From: CAVTLG01 sp963735495
GTDB lineage: Bacteria > Chloroflexota > Ktedonobacteria > Ktedonobacterales > Ktedonobacteraceae
Assembly (NCBI GenBank): GCA_963735495.1
Contig: CAVTLG010000008.1
Location: 62,001-126,000, forward strand
Length of the DNA: 64,000 bases
Direction of reading: 5' to 3'
Position numbers and translations under genes: made by a program. The notes below the pieces were generated by a model. The model was not told the origin of the DNA and did not search any database. It was given only the letters and a program-made list of their open reading frames with translations. This document shows, piece after piece, positions 25,388-33,011 of this stretch. Position 1 is the first letter of the stretch, and each line of letters begins with the position of its first letter.

Positions 25388-25420
25388 CCTTTCGCGCGGC
25401 TCGGAAGTTTCCGCTCATCG

Positions 25421-26725
25421 TCAGTGGGCGACCTCGCCCGCTACAAGATCGGCGGGGTTGGGAAGCAGGCCCAATTGCTGATAGATCGGGCGCATGGCCG
25501 ATCTGATTTTCGGCAGCTCCAGCGTATACCAGATTGAGCCGACGATACATACCGCGCCTGTGAAGAGAACGGTGTGAGGCGCTCCTATGCGGTGGGCCAG
25601 CGCGCCCGCGAGCAGGCTGCCGAAGGGCGCCGTACCGAAAAAAGCCATCATGTAATAGCCCATCACGCGGGCTCGCTTGTCCTCGGGAACCAGCGTCTGG
25701 ATTATCGTGTTACTCACCGATGCGGTCTGTATCATTCCGAATCCCACGAAGACCATGATGACGAGCGAGAGCCACAAGTTACGCGAGAGCCCGAATAGGA
25801 TCAGCGCGGCTCCGAAGACGGCCGAGGCAATCTGAATCATTCGGGTCAGCCCGACGACTGATTTGCGTATCGCCAGGGACAGGGCCGAGATGAGCGCGCC
25901 GACACCTGAGGCCGTTGTCAGCCAGCCGAGAGTATAAGCGCCGCCGTGCAGGATCTGGCCCGCGAAGATCGGTAGCAGCACCGAGTAGGGATAACCCATG
26001 AGGCTGATGAAGGCGAAGATCAGCAGGATGGTGCGGACGGGGCGGAATGTGCTGACATAATCCCAACCCTCGCGCATCTGTTCGAGCATGGTGTTCGCCT
26101 TGCGCTGAATAGCCAGAGGCTCAATGCGCATTAACAGCAGCGACGCGATCACGGCGAGGTAGCTGATGCCGTCGATCAGAAAACACCAGCCTTCGCCGAC
26201 CATCCCGATCACCACACCTGCAATCGCCGGCCCGATCAGCCTTGCGCCGTTCGCCATCGAGGAGTTTATGGCGATGGCATTTCCGAGGTCGGCCCGGTCT
26301 TCGACCATCTGGACGAGAAAGGCCTGGCGCCCCGGCATGTCGAACGAGTTAATCAGGCCCTGTAAGGCTGTGAGAGCGATGATTTCCGTCAGAGTGATTA
26401 CATGCGCCAGGGTCAATCCGGCGAGCGCAAGCGACTGGATTGACGCAGCGGTTTGCGTCCAGACCAGCAGCTTACGGCGGTCGAGACGCTCGACCAAAAC
26501 ACCGGTAAATGGCGCGAGAAGAAAGGTTATGATCTGTCCGGCGAAACCCACGATGCCGAGGAGCCACGCCGAACTGGTGAGGCGATAGACGAGCCAGCTT
26601 GTGGCAAGCCGCGTCATCCACGTGCCGATGACGGAGATGCTTTGGCCGAAGAAGAAGAGCCTGAAGTTACGGTGTCGCAGCGCTCTCCATGCGTGCGAGA
26701 TCGGACTTTCAGCGAGGTGAGTCAC
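25421..26725 (-). CDS. MFS transporter (EntS/MFS_3 type)
   Basis: A 434-residue, 12-helix exporter of the MFS_3 family to which the enterobactin exporter EntS belongs. Opening SHAWRALRHRNFRLFFFGQS is the family hallmark, followed by GTWMTRLATSWLVYRLT and the motif-A-like GVLVERLDRRKLLVW; SFDMPGRQAFLVQMV is another conserved block. GTG at 26725 overlaps the stop of the isochorismatase-like gene by 4 bp (GTGA). The order marR, hydrolase-like, MFS suggests a MarR-controlled detoxification or drug-export unit. Confidence 0.93.
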   Translation of the reverse strand: MTHLAESPISHAWRALRHRNFRLFFFGQSISVIGTWMTRLATSWLVYRLTSSAWLLGIVGFAGQIITFLLAPFTGVLVERLDRRKLLVWTQTAASIQSLALAGLTLAHVITLTEIIALTALQGLINSFDMPGRQAFLVQMVEDRADLGNAIAINSSMANGARLIGPAIAGVVIGMVGEGWCFLIDGISYLAVIASLLLMRIEPLAIQRKANTMLEQMREGWDYVSTFRPVRTILLIFAFISLMGYPYSVLLPIFAGQILHGGAYTLGWLTTASGVGALISALSLAIRKSVVGLTRMIQIASAVFGAALILFGLSRNLWLSLVIMVFVGFGMIQTASVSNTIIQTLVPEDKRARVMGYYMMAFFGTAPFGSLLAGALAHRIGAPHTVLFTGAVCIVGSIWYTLELPKIRSAMRPIYQQLGLLPNPADLVAGEVAH

Positions 26726-27289
26726 CGGGCGTCAGTCGCCTTCAGGAGCTTGAGCACATCTCTGGTGCTGGCCGTTTCGCCGAGTCGCGGAAAGATCTTT
26801 TCGATGCTGTAACGGTGCGCATCCGCATCGCGGTCCGTCATTGCGTCGACAACGAGTGTGACGTTGTAGCCGAGATCATACGCGCAGCGTGCCGTCGATT
26901 CGACCCCGATACTGGTTGCGACTCCGGTGAGCACGACCTGCGTCACGCCTTGCCCTTGCAGGTAAGCGTCCAAAGAAGTGCCGTGGAAAGCTCCCCAGCG
27001 TTGTTTCGTCACTTTGTGAGTGGCCGGGTATCGCTTCGAGTTCGAGAACGAGCTCGGTCCAGTCGGGCGGGAGGGAAAATGTGCGGGGACCGGCGTCTGT
27101 TCGCCCGGGAGCCGCTCCAGTCACGTTGACCAGGACGACGGGAAGGTCGCATTCGCGGAAAGCAATCGCGAGCAGGACGGTGCGGGCGATGATGTCTGCG
27201 ATCGGGTGAACGGTCGGCAGACCGGCGATACCTTTTTGCAGGTCGATTACGACCAGCGCGGGTTTGGCGTCGATTTGTGTGAGAGGCAT
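26722..27289 (-). pseudogene. Isochorismatase-like hydrolase, frameshifted and lacking the catalytic Cys
   Basis: The first frame (from ATG 27289) reads KPALVVIDLQKGIAGLPT (Asp of DLQ) through LELEAIPGH. The second frame picks up as KVTKQRWGAFHGTSLDAYLQ and TGVATSIGVESTARCAYDLG to the stop at 26722. The change of frame is at about 27015 (near cactcacaaag) and needs one base more or fewer. In active family members the block reads TGxxTxxCVxxTxR; here a Gly stands where the catalytic Cys should be, so even a repaired protein may not be a hydrolase. The gene lies 2 bp after marR and overlaps the MFS start. An assembly error is an alternative for the frameshift but not for the Gly. Confidence 0.85.
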
Positions 27290-27291
27290 GT

Positions 27292-27732
27292 TCAGGATTC
27301 GATGAGGCGGCGGATGATTTCGCCGGCGGCGAACAGAGTTTCCCGTTCCGATTCGTCAAGTTGAGCGATGGCCTGGGCAATCCACGTGCGTTTGGCGTCG
27401 CGCGCACTCTTTCGCACAGCGGCGCCCTGGGGAGTGAGTTCGATGTAGACCTGGCGGCCGTCGGTGGGATGCGGTTTGCGCTGGACGAAGCCCATTTCTT
27501 CGAGGGCCGAAACTGTGGTTCTCATCGATTGCGGTTTCATCGCCTCCGCGCGGGCGAGATCGGCGGTGGTCGCGGGGCCGCTCTTGTCGAGACGCGCCAT
27601 GACGGCGGATTCGGTCAGGGAAAGCTCGTGCGAGGCGGCGGCCGCGCGCGCGCGACGCACCAGGAGACCGATCGCCTGGAGGAAGTCGACTACGGCGGCG
27701 TCGAGGGATTTGCGCGGCACGGTTGATTTCAT
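27292..27732 (-). CDS. MarR family transcriptional regulator
   Basis: A 146-residue winged-helix repressor. Dimer helix at about 12-35 (FLQAIGLLVRRARAAAASHE), recognition region at about 57-80 (TADLARAEAMKPQSMRTTVS), and wing EEMGFVQRKPHPTDGRQVYI with the conserved D-x-R of MarR proteins. It is the first gene of the marR, hydrolase-like, MFS operon. A perfect 9-bp inverted repeat lies 7-41 bp upstream of its start codon, consistent with self-repression relieved by a small aromatic ligand, as is usual for MarR-transporter units. Confidence 0.93.
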   Translation of the reverse strand: MKSTVPRKSLDAAVVDFLQAIGLLVRRARAAAASHELSLTESAVMARLDKSGPATTADLARAEAMKPQSMRTTVSALEEMGFVQRKPHPTDGRQVYIELTPQGAAVRKSARDAKRTWIAQAIAQLDESERETLFAAGEIIRRLIES

Positions 27733-27739
27733 TCTGATT

Positions 27740-27773
27740 TATAACAGCAAAACTTGCAAGCCTGGCTGTTATA
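27740..27773. promoter_or_regulatory. Inverted-repeat operator before marR
   Basis: tataacagc (27740-27748) and gctgttata (27765-27773) are perfect reverse complements separated by 16 bp, with a further palindrome cttgcaag (27753-27760) in the centre. Placement directly upstream of marR fits an autoregulatory MarR site. Binding is inferred. Confidence 0.65.
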
Positions 27774-27835
27774 TTTGCCGGGGCGACCTGTGACGAGGCG
27801 TTTCGCAATACTGTAGATTCGCGGCCTCGCAGACA

Positions 27836-27938
27836 TGGTGGCAGGGTCACCGGCGACAAGATCGCCGGTGTTACCGGCAATGACGTAAAGTTCCGCGCCG
27901 GGCAGAAGCCCGGCGGCAGAGCCGAAGTTCTGCCCCAC
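27836..27938. repeat. Composite interspersed repeat, type B copy 2 joined to type A copy 2
   Basis: Type B unit (gggtcaccggcgacaagatc, then gccggtgttaccgg) runs straight into tgacgtaaag and an inverted type A unit (hairpins gccgggcagaagcccggc and ggcagagccgaagttctgcc). It shows that A and B can form one larger mobile-looking repeat. It is non-coding and lies between the marR promoter and the small membrane gene. An apparent 69-codon frame here is a by-product of the repeat. Confidence 0.8.
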
Positions 27939-27958
27939 GCTTTGGTTTGGCGGCGGAT

Positions 27959-28141
27959 CTAGTTACTCAAACCCAGGCGCACGGCACCGCCGAGGAATGA
28001 CCGCCAGTTCGCCAGCCGCGTCAGCGCCCGACGGACTCGACGGGAACCCTGGCTGTTTCGCGCGGCTGTTCTCATGAGCGTAAAGTGTTCGATCGTGCCG
28101 ATGGCCGCGATCAGGGCGAACAGAATAAGCAGACGGCGCAT
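27959..28141 (-). CDS. Small membrane protein downstream of pspA
   Basis: A 60-residue protein with one N-terminal hydrophobic helix (RRLLILFALIAAIGTIEHF, about 2-20) and a basic amphipathic remainder rich in Arg, Asn and Ser. It starts 7 bp after the pspA stop on the same strand and is the last gene of the XRE-NfeD-flotillin-PspA operon. I do not recognise a family. A small membrane partner of PspA would be analogous to PspB/PspC/PspD, but that is inference from position. Confidence 0.5.
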   Translation of the reverse strand: MRRLLILFALIAAIGTIEHFTLMRTAARNSQGSRRVRRALTRLANWRSFLGGAVRLGLSN

Positions 28142-28148
28142 AACGATG

Positions 28149-28805
28149 TTACGATTTCTCCCGTTTCAGCTCGGCGAGAAGACGCTCGATGTCGTCCTGC
28201 TTTTCGAGCGCCTGGAACTGGTCGTCCACGTTCTCGCCCAGCAGTTCCGCGCGGGCGTTACTCAGCGCCTCGGCGCGGCTCACCTTGTAGTTCATGCGGT
28301 CCCAGGCGGTTGACGTCGAGTTTGCATCGAGGTTCAGATGCGCTTCCGCCGCTTTGCCCGCTGCCCGGGCGCGGTGGTGTTTTGCGATCAGGATGTCGCT
28401 TTTCGCTCTCGCGTCGGCCAGCTTGCTTTCGAGTTTTTGCAGCGCAGTCTTGAGGTTTTCGGCCTGAACCTTCTGATCGTTCATCTGCTCGTTGAAGGCT
28501 TCCGACCGCTTCTGCGCGTCTATGGAACGCTCCAGCGCGGCGCGCGCGAGCTGGTCGTTCTCTTTCGCGACGGCCAGTTGGGCTTTGCGAACGTAGTCTT
28601 CGCGTTCGCGATTGGCTTCGTCGCGCTTCTTCCGGAGAAGGTGCAGGTCGGCGATGCTGATCGCCACCTGGGTCTTGACCTGGATGAGCTGATTCTCCAT
28701 GTCGAGAATGATTTGTTTGACCATCTTTTCGGGGTCTTCGGCCCGGTCGATCAGGTCGTTCAGATTGGCGCGCAGCAGCGTGCCGACTCTTTCCAACAGT
28801 GCCAT
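28149..28805 (-). CDS. pspA: PspA/IM30 family membrane-maintenance protein
   Basis: A 218-residue ESCRT-III-like protein that coats and repairs the inner membrane. The N-terminal helix (ALLERVGTLLRANLNDLIDR, about 2-21) is followed by AEDPEKMVKQIILDMENQLI, the family's diagnostic stretch, then a long antiparallel coiled coil to about 185. The C-terminal part carries SRAEALSNARAELLGENVDD. The length fits PspA/Vipp1. Its operon partners are flotillin and NfeD, two further membrane-domain proteins, under an XRE regulator rather than the enterobacterial PspF. Confidence 0.95.
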   Translation of the reverse strand: MALLERVGTLLRANLNDLIDRAEDPEKMVKQIILDMENQLIQVKTQVAISIADLHLLRKKRDEANREREDYVRKAQLAVAKENDQLARAALERSIDAQKRSEAFNEQMNDQKVQAENLKTALQKLESKLADARAKSDILIAKHHRARAAGKAAEAHLNLDANSTSTAWDRMNYKVSRAEALSNARAELLGENVDDQFQALEKQDDIERLLAELKREKS

Positions 28806-28842
28806 GATTTACTCCTTTATGCCTGGGCTTTTATGCCTGGCT

Positions 28843-30288
28843 TTATGCCTTTGTGGCCGCTTTCGCTTTCGGCCCTTGTCCGTCGGGGGGCGGCGTGTGT
28901 TCTCCGATCATCTTGACCTTCGAGAACAGTTCGGACATCTGCATGCCCGAGAGAGTTTCAAACAGCGCCGGGATCTGCGCTGCCATCTTCGTCAGATCGC
29001 CAGTCACTTTGTTCATGCCCGCGGTATCGCCTCCGGTGGAAACGATCGTGATCTTGTCCACGTTCTGCAAGGGCGCGGCGAGCGCTCTTACGATCTCCGG
29101 CATGCTTGAGATCAGCTTGTCGACGACGGCGGCCTGGTTGTATTCCTGATAAGCCTCGGCTTTTACATTCATCGCCTTCGCTTCGGCCTCACCTTTCTTG
29201 AACGTGATCTCGGCTTCGGCTTCGCCCTGCGCCCGGATGGCGGATGCGCGGCCCTCCGCCTCAAAGATCAGCCGCTGCCGTTCGGCGGAAGCGAGCGTTT
29301 CGATGCGGCGGCGCTCCATCTCGGCGCTCTTGAGCACGGTTGCGGTGAGCTCGCGGTCGCGGCGCTGAATTTCGGCGTCCTGCACCAGGATCTCGTGCTC
29401 CTTCTCGATCTGGTGGATTTTGACCTGTTCGGCGATGACCTGCTGCTGCATGACGTTGGTCTGGATTTCGTACGACTTGTCGGCCTGCGCCTGCTGGCGT
29501 TTCACGGTTTCGAGATATTCGGCCTTCTTGATTTCGAGATCGCGCTGCGCCTCGGCCTGTTTGGTTTGGGAGAGCGTTTCGGCGAGCACGCGCTCCTGAT
29601 CGGCCTGAGCACGAGCGATGGCGGCTTCGCGCTGCGCCTGCGCGCGGCGAATGGCGGTATCGCGCTCGGCTTCGGCAGCGGCGACGTCAGCGTCGCGCTG
29701 GATGCGAGCGATGTCGGGGCGGCCCATGTTGGCGATGTACTCGTTCTTGTCGCGAACTTCCTTGATGGTGAAGGAGATGACTTCGAGACCCATCTTGTTC
29801 ATGTCGCCTGCGCAGGTGTTGCGCATGCGGTCGCCCACCATTTCGGGCTCCTTCACGATCTGCTCGACGGTCAACTGACCGATGATGCCGCGCAGATGGC
29901 CTTCCATGACGAGACGGATGAGCGCTTCACGGTTCTGATCGGTCTTGGTGAGGAACTGTTCGGCGGCGGTCTGGATGGATTCGGGGTCGGATTTGACCTT
30001 GATCTGGGCGACGGCTTCGACAGTCACAGCGACGCCCTGCATCGTGTAGAGGTCCTGCTGGGGCGCGACATCGAAGGACATCAGTTCGAGCGACAGTTCA
30101 CGGGCATTTTCGAGCATGGGAAGGACTACGGTGCCACGGCCTTTGATGACGCGCGGGCCGCGAAATCCATAGACGATCAGGGCCTGATGAGGGCCAGCCT
30201 TACGGAACAGCCTCGCAAATACGCCGATCAGAAAGACGAGGGCGAGAGCCATCATCACCGCGACGATAAAAAGCTGAGATTGAAACAT
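28843..30288 (-). CDS. Flotillin (YqiK/FloT type SPFH protein)
   Basis: A 481-residue membrane scaffold. N-terminal helix at about 4-25 (QLFIVAVMMALALVFLIGVF), SPFH/band-7 domain at about 32-200 (LIVYGFRGPRVIKGRGTVVL; EPEMVGDRMRNTCAGDMNKM with the flotillin-typical GLEVISFTIKEVRD), then about 200 residues of Ala/Glu/Arg/Gln coiled coil (repeated EAxRxxE). The C-terminal flotillin tail contains KLISSMPEIVRALAAPLQNV and VSTGGDTAG. The start at ATG 30288 has aaggag 10 bp upstream; an open frame to 30372 overlaps the NfeD gene. NfeD upstream and PspA downstream make this a lipid-domain/stress operon like Bacillus yuaFGI. Confidence 0.95.
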   Translation of the reverse strand: MFQSQLFIVAVMMALALVFLIGVFARLFRKAGPHQALIVYGFRGPRVIKGRGTVVLPMLENARELSLELMSFDVAPQQDLYTMQGVAVTVEAVAQIKVKSDPESIQTAAEQFLTKTDQNREALIRLVMEGHLRGIIGQLTVEQIVKEPEMVGDRMRNTCAGDMNKMGLEVISFTIKEVRDKNEYIANMGRPDIARIQRDADVAAAEAERDTAIRRAQAQREAAIARAQADQERVLAETLSQTKQAEAQRDLEIKKAEYLETVKRQQAQADKSYEIQTNVMQQQVIAEQVKIHQIEKEHEILVQDAEIQRRDRELTATVLKSAEMERRRIETLASAERQRLIFEAEGRASAIRAQGEAEAEITFKKGEAEAKAMNVKAEAYQEYNQAAVVDKLISSMPEIVRALAAPLQNVDKITIVSTGGDTAGMNKVTGDLTKMAAQIPALFETLSGMQMSELFSKVKMIGEHTPPPDGQGPKAKAATKA

Positions 30289-30310
30289 ACGAAAGAACTC
30301 CTTCTTTTCA

Positions 30311-30342
30311 CGACACCGGCGACGAGACTCGCCGGCGCTACC
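30311..30342. repeat. Interspersed palindromic repeat type B, copy 3
   Basis: cgacaccggcgacgagactc followed by gccggcgctacc. The stem matches the other type B copies, with a changed loop. It sits in the 62-bp gap between the NfeD stop and the flotillin start, inside the operon. Confidence 0.7.
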
Positions 30343-30350
30343 TGGCCGAT

Positions 30351-30893
30351 TCAGGCCGTTAACTCCTCCCACTCCCGCACGTAAGCGATGCCGTTTTCGT
30401 AGCGGGTCACAACAACTTCTTTGCCTGCCGGGATCGGGCTTCCCGTCTCACTGCGAATAGGAACCGCCGCGCGCCGGCCCTGCTGCACAAAGATCATTTC
30501 TCCGGTGCCGCTGGGGCGTACAGCGCACGATACCGTCCCGAGAGCGCCAATGATCCGGTAATCGGCGGGATCGAGCGGACGATCCCCTGGCGCGAGAACC
30601 TTCGCCGCGAAGAGGAAGACGATCGCAGCGCCGATCAGTCCCACCATGATCGCGGCGCCAAGAATCAGCGCCAGACCGAGGCGGCCCCAGTTGGAAAGGA
30701 TGTAGCCCGCGCCTCCGAACCAGGTCAGAAAGGCGGCGATAGTCCCGAAGTTGAATTTGCCCAAGCCGCCGCCGTGCCCCGCGCCGGCGTGGTGCGCATG
30801 AAAATGCAGATGCGCGGAGCCTGCGAGAAACGCGATCAGGCTCAAAGCGAAACCGAAAGCGAAGCATCCAAGGAAAAACTGTTCCCAGGTCAT
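30351..30893 (-). CDS. NfeD-like membrane protein with OB fold
   Basis: A 180-residue partner of flotillin. Three hydrophobic helices lie at about 5-27, 48-66 and 70-96, the first followed by a His-rich loop (HLHFHAHHAGAGH, a possible metal-binding patch). The C-terminal 65 residues form the OB-fold of short NfeD/YuaF proteins (YRIIGALGTVSCAVRPSGTG, EMIFVQQGRR, GKEVVVTRYENGIAYVREW). It overlaps the XRE regulator gene by 4 bp (ATGA) and precedes flotillin, the conserved NfeD-flotillin order. Confidence 0.9.
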   Translation of the reverse strand: MTWEQFFLGCFAFGFALSLIAFLAGSAHLHFHAHHAGAGHGGGLGKFNFGTIAAFLTWFGGAGYILSNWGRLGLALILGAAIMVGLIGAAIVFLFAAKVLAPGDRPLDPADYRIIGALGTVSCAVRPSGTGEMIFVQQGRRAAVPIRSETGSPIPAGKEVVVTRYENGIAYVREWEELTA

Positions 30894-31393
30894 AAACTGC
30901 CTTTCTCCCCGTCCGGATCGCCCGGCGCGCCGGCGCTGAGGACGTCAAAGAGCCGATCCGCCAGGCCGGGGTTTTCCAGAATCAACTGGAGCAGACGTAG
31001 GCAGCGGCGGGAATCGGGATGTCTGGCGAGACAAAGGAGCGATTCACGCAGAGCGACGTCATTGCGAAAACGCTCCGCGCCGTCGATGAGCCAAAGGTCG
31101 AGCTTGTCTTCTACCGCGCCGAGGTCCGAAATGAGTTCGGTTGAATAACCCTCGGGGTCGTCGACCAGATATCCAGGATGCACCTTGAAGAACTTCGCCA
31201 GAACCAGCCGAGTGGTGTTCGTAAGGTGCGGCCGCGTGCCGTTTTCGATTTGAGAAAGATACGACTGGGAGATTGAGGTCTTCAGGTCCTTCTTTATGGC
31301 TCGGACGACTTCCTGCTGGGTCATGGCCCGATCAAAACCCCTGAGCGCGCCCTCAACTTCCCGAAGGTAGCGGATCTTCTCGCCCAAGTTCAT
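30890..31393 (-). CDS. XRE-family transcriptional regulator of the psp/flotillin operon
   Basis: A 167-residue protein with an N-terminal Cro/C1-type helix-turn-helix (about 3-72: LGEKIRYLREVEGALRGFDR, MTQQEVVRAIKK, SISQSYLSQIENGTRPHLTN, LAKFFKVHPGYLV). The C-terminal helical region (about 85-155, LDLWLIDGAERFRNDVALRE) is probably for dimerisation or sensing. It is first in an operon with NfeD, flotillin and PspA. Its start codon lies 5 bp from one of two inverted repeats, so self-control is likely. Because the DUF2934 gene reads away from the same gap, it may regulate both directions. Confidence 0.9.
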   Translation of the reverse strand: MNLGEKIRYLREVEGALRGFDRAMTQQEVVRAIKKDLKTSISQSYLSQIENGTRPHLTNTTRLVLAKFFKVHPGYLVDDPEGYSTELISDLGAVEDKLDLWLIDGAERFRNDVALRESLLCLARHPDSRRCLRLLQLILENPGLADRLFDVLSAGAPGDPDGEKGSL

Positions 31394-31397
31394 ATTG

Positions 31398-31426
31398 CTA
31401 TCTGTGATAGATCATATTGCAATATG
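31398..31426. promoter_or_regulatory. Palindromic operators between the XRE regulator and the DUF2934 gene
   Basis: Two symmetrical sites lie side by side: ctatctgtgatag (31398-31410, five-base arms) and catattgcaatatg (31413-31426, a perfect 14-bp palindrome). A half-site catattgc recurs at 31391, across the XRE start codon. The spacing of one to two helical turns suits cooperative binding by an XRE dimer and would cover both divergent promoters in this 95-bp gap. Confidence 0.65.
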
Positions 31427-31488
31427 CGATTTCCGTCAAGAGTTATTTTCTGGCACTGGCCGTGCCACGATTAACAAGCGGTAAAAAA

Positions 31489-31830
31489 ATGTCCACTCAA
31501 CGCAACGACGAATCACATCCTTCGAACCAGCAGCGCATGGCCGAACTGGTCGGCTACCCGGAGCACGCTCATCTCACCGGCGAAGAACGTGGAAAACAGG
31601 AGCATTTGACCGGGCACGAGAGTTCACGACGGGAGCAGGAGCACAAAAGCGCAAGCCCTCAGGAGTCGGATAAACCTACGACCGGCCACGGAATGATCGC
31701 ATTCGGCCATGCTGAAATTGCAGAGCTGGCTCATTCGATCTGGGAATCGAAAGGCCGACCCGAGGGATCGGCGGAGGAAGACTGGCATCGGGCGGTGGAG
31801 GAACTCCGGTCGCGAAATATGGGACGGTGA
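31489..31830 (+). CDS. DUF2934 domain protein
   Basis: A 113-residue soluble protein. The first 70 residues are hydrophilic and probably disordered (rich in His, Glu, Ser, Lys). The last 40 form the DUF2934 motif (IAELAHSIWESKGRPEGSAE, then DWHRAVEELRS), a short helical hairpin widespread in Acidobacteriota and alphaproteobacteria and of unknown role. The start ATG at 31489 follows a run of A; the frame is open to 31417 but that part overlaps the operator. The next gene begins within 60 bp on the same strand. Confidence 0.75.
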   Translation: MSTQRNDESHPSNQQRMAELVGYPEHAHLTGEERGKQEHLTGHESSRREQEHKSASPQESDKPTTGHGMIAFGHAEIAELAHSIWESKGRPEGSAEEDWHRAVEELRSRNMGR

Positions 31831-31889
31831 CGGGCTGCTGGCCGCCGGGCGTTTCTCCGTCAAGCTTTGCCGTATCGGAAACTGGATCG

Positions 31890-33011
31890 ATGGGGATGCA
31901 ACCGGCGTATCCGGCGGCCCGAGCGGCCGCGATCAGGGTGAGGCCACACTATGTGGCGCACCTGGGGGAACACAGCGAGATTGTTCCCGACGCAGGCACT
32001 ATCGAAGCAATCATCAACGTCGCATTCTGGGCGAGCCTGAGGAGGGAGGAGCTCTACACGCCAAAGGTTTCGCTTGCGTTCGCTTCGCCCTCACAGGTGG
32101 ATCTGCCGCTCATGTTCGAGCGACCGATTCCCCTTGCGTCTCAGCCTTTGACGCGGCTTGGACCGGCGGTCGAACGTCCGGGGATTCATTTGTGCGTGTC
32201 ACGCCGCGACGGCGATCTGCTGGTCTGGGGCGCGAGTCGAAGCCTGCCGGAGTTTTGTTTTGTGCTGGAGGTGATTGCGCCGGGATTGCTGGTCGTGAAG
32301 CGGAGCCGGGGCGACGAATCGAGCAAGTTCGTCAATGTGGCGGTGCTGCAGGGCGATGAGATCAAGGTGATCGATCAACATGCGGCGGCCGTGCCGGATT
32401 GTCCGCACCTCCTGACGTCGCTTCTCGGGCTGCAGCCGCAGGACGATTCTCCCGAAGCGGATAGCGTTCTGATACAACTCGCCGTCTCGATGCGGGCGCA
32501 CGGGAGAGGCGGGTTGCTGCTTGTGGTGCCCGCGAATACGGAATCATGGCGGGAATCGGTGCTCCAACCGATCCTTTACTCGGTGTCTCCGCCGTTTTCG
32601 GGTCTGGTCGATCTGATGCGGGAAGATGTCCGGGAAAGGCCGGAGCGCCGGTGGCAGGAGGCGTTGCGCCGGGTTATCGACGGGGTCGGCGGGCTGACCG
32701 CGGTGGATGGCGCCACGATCATTACGGATGAATACGAGCTGCTCGCGTTTGGCGCCAAGATCGTGCGGCGCCCGACGTGGGGCCAGGTCAGCGGCGTGAT
32801 CGTGACGGAGCCGATCGAAGGTACCCCGGCGATTACAGCGGAGCCAGGGCAGCTGGGAGGCACCCGGCATCTTTCAGCTGCGCAGTTCGCACACGATCAG
32901 CGGGATGCGCTGGCGCTGGTCGCGTCGCAGGATGGCCGGTTTACGGTATTCGGTTGGTCTCCGTGTGAGGAGATGGTGTATGCAAACCGGATCGAGACTC
33001 TGCTGTTGTAA
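31890..33011 (+). CDS. DisA_N/DACNV-like putative nucleotide-cyclase-related protein
   Basis: A 373-residue soluble protein. The C-terminal third resembles a diadenylate-cyclase (DAC/DisA_N) domain: VDGATIITDEYELLAFGAKI (about 272-291) corresponds to the DGA motif block, and GTRHLSAAQFAHDQRDALAL (about 324-343) to the G-T-RHR block, followed by the strand VASQDGRFTVFGW. The second Arg of RHR is Leu here. The N-terminal part (YPAARAAAIRVRPHYVAHL, FWASLRREELYTPKVSLAF) looks like the sensor region found with such domains in proteins annotated as DACNV. It may make or sense a cyclic nucleotide. An upstream GTG at 31827 overlaps the DUF2934 stop. The 3' end overlaps convergent eutC by 71 bp. Confidence 0.65.
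   Translation: MGMQPAYPAARAAAIRVRPHYVAHLGEHSEIVPDAGTIEAIINVAFWASLRREELYTPKVSLAFASPSQVDLPLMFERPIPLASQPLTRLGPAVERPGIHLCVSRRDGDLLVWGASRSLPEFCFVLEVIAPGLLVVKRSRGDESSKFVNVAVLQGDEIKVIDQHAAAVPDCPHLLTSLLGLQPQDDSPEADSVLIQLAVSMRAHGRGGLLLVVPANTESWRESVLQPILYSVSPPFSGLVDLMREDVRERPERRWQEALRRVIDGVGGLTAVDGATIITDEYELLAFGAKIVRRPTWGQVSGVIVTEPIEGTPAITAEPGQLGGTRHLSAAQFAHDQRDALALVASQDGRFTVFGWSPCEEMVYANRIETLLL

Noticed and set aside
27729..27938. A 69-codon minus-strand frame reading FGSAAGLLPGAELY and GDLVAGDP
   Set aside because: It is entirely made of the composite palindromic repeat and the marR operator region; the similarity to the start of the long frame before the DUF4340 gene comes from the repeat itself.
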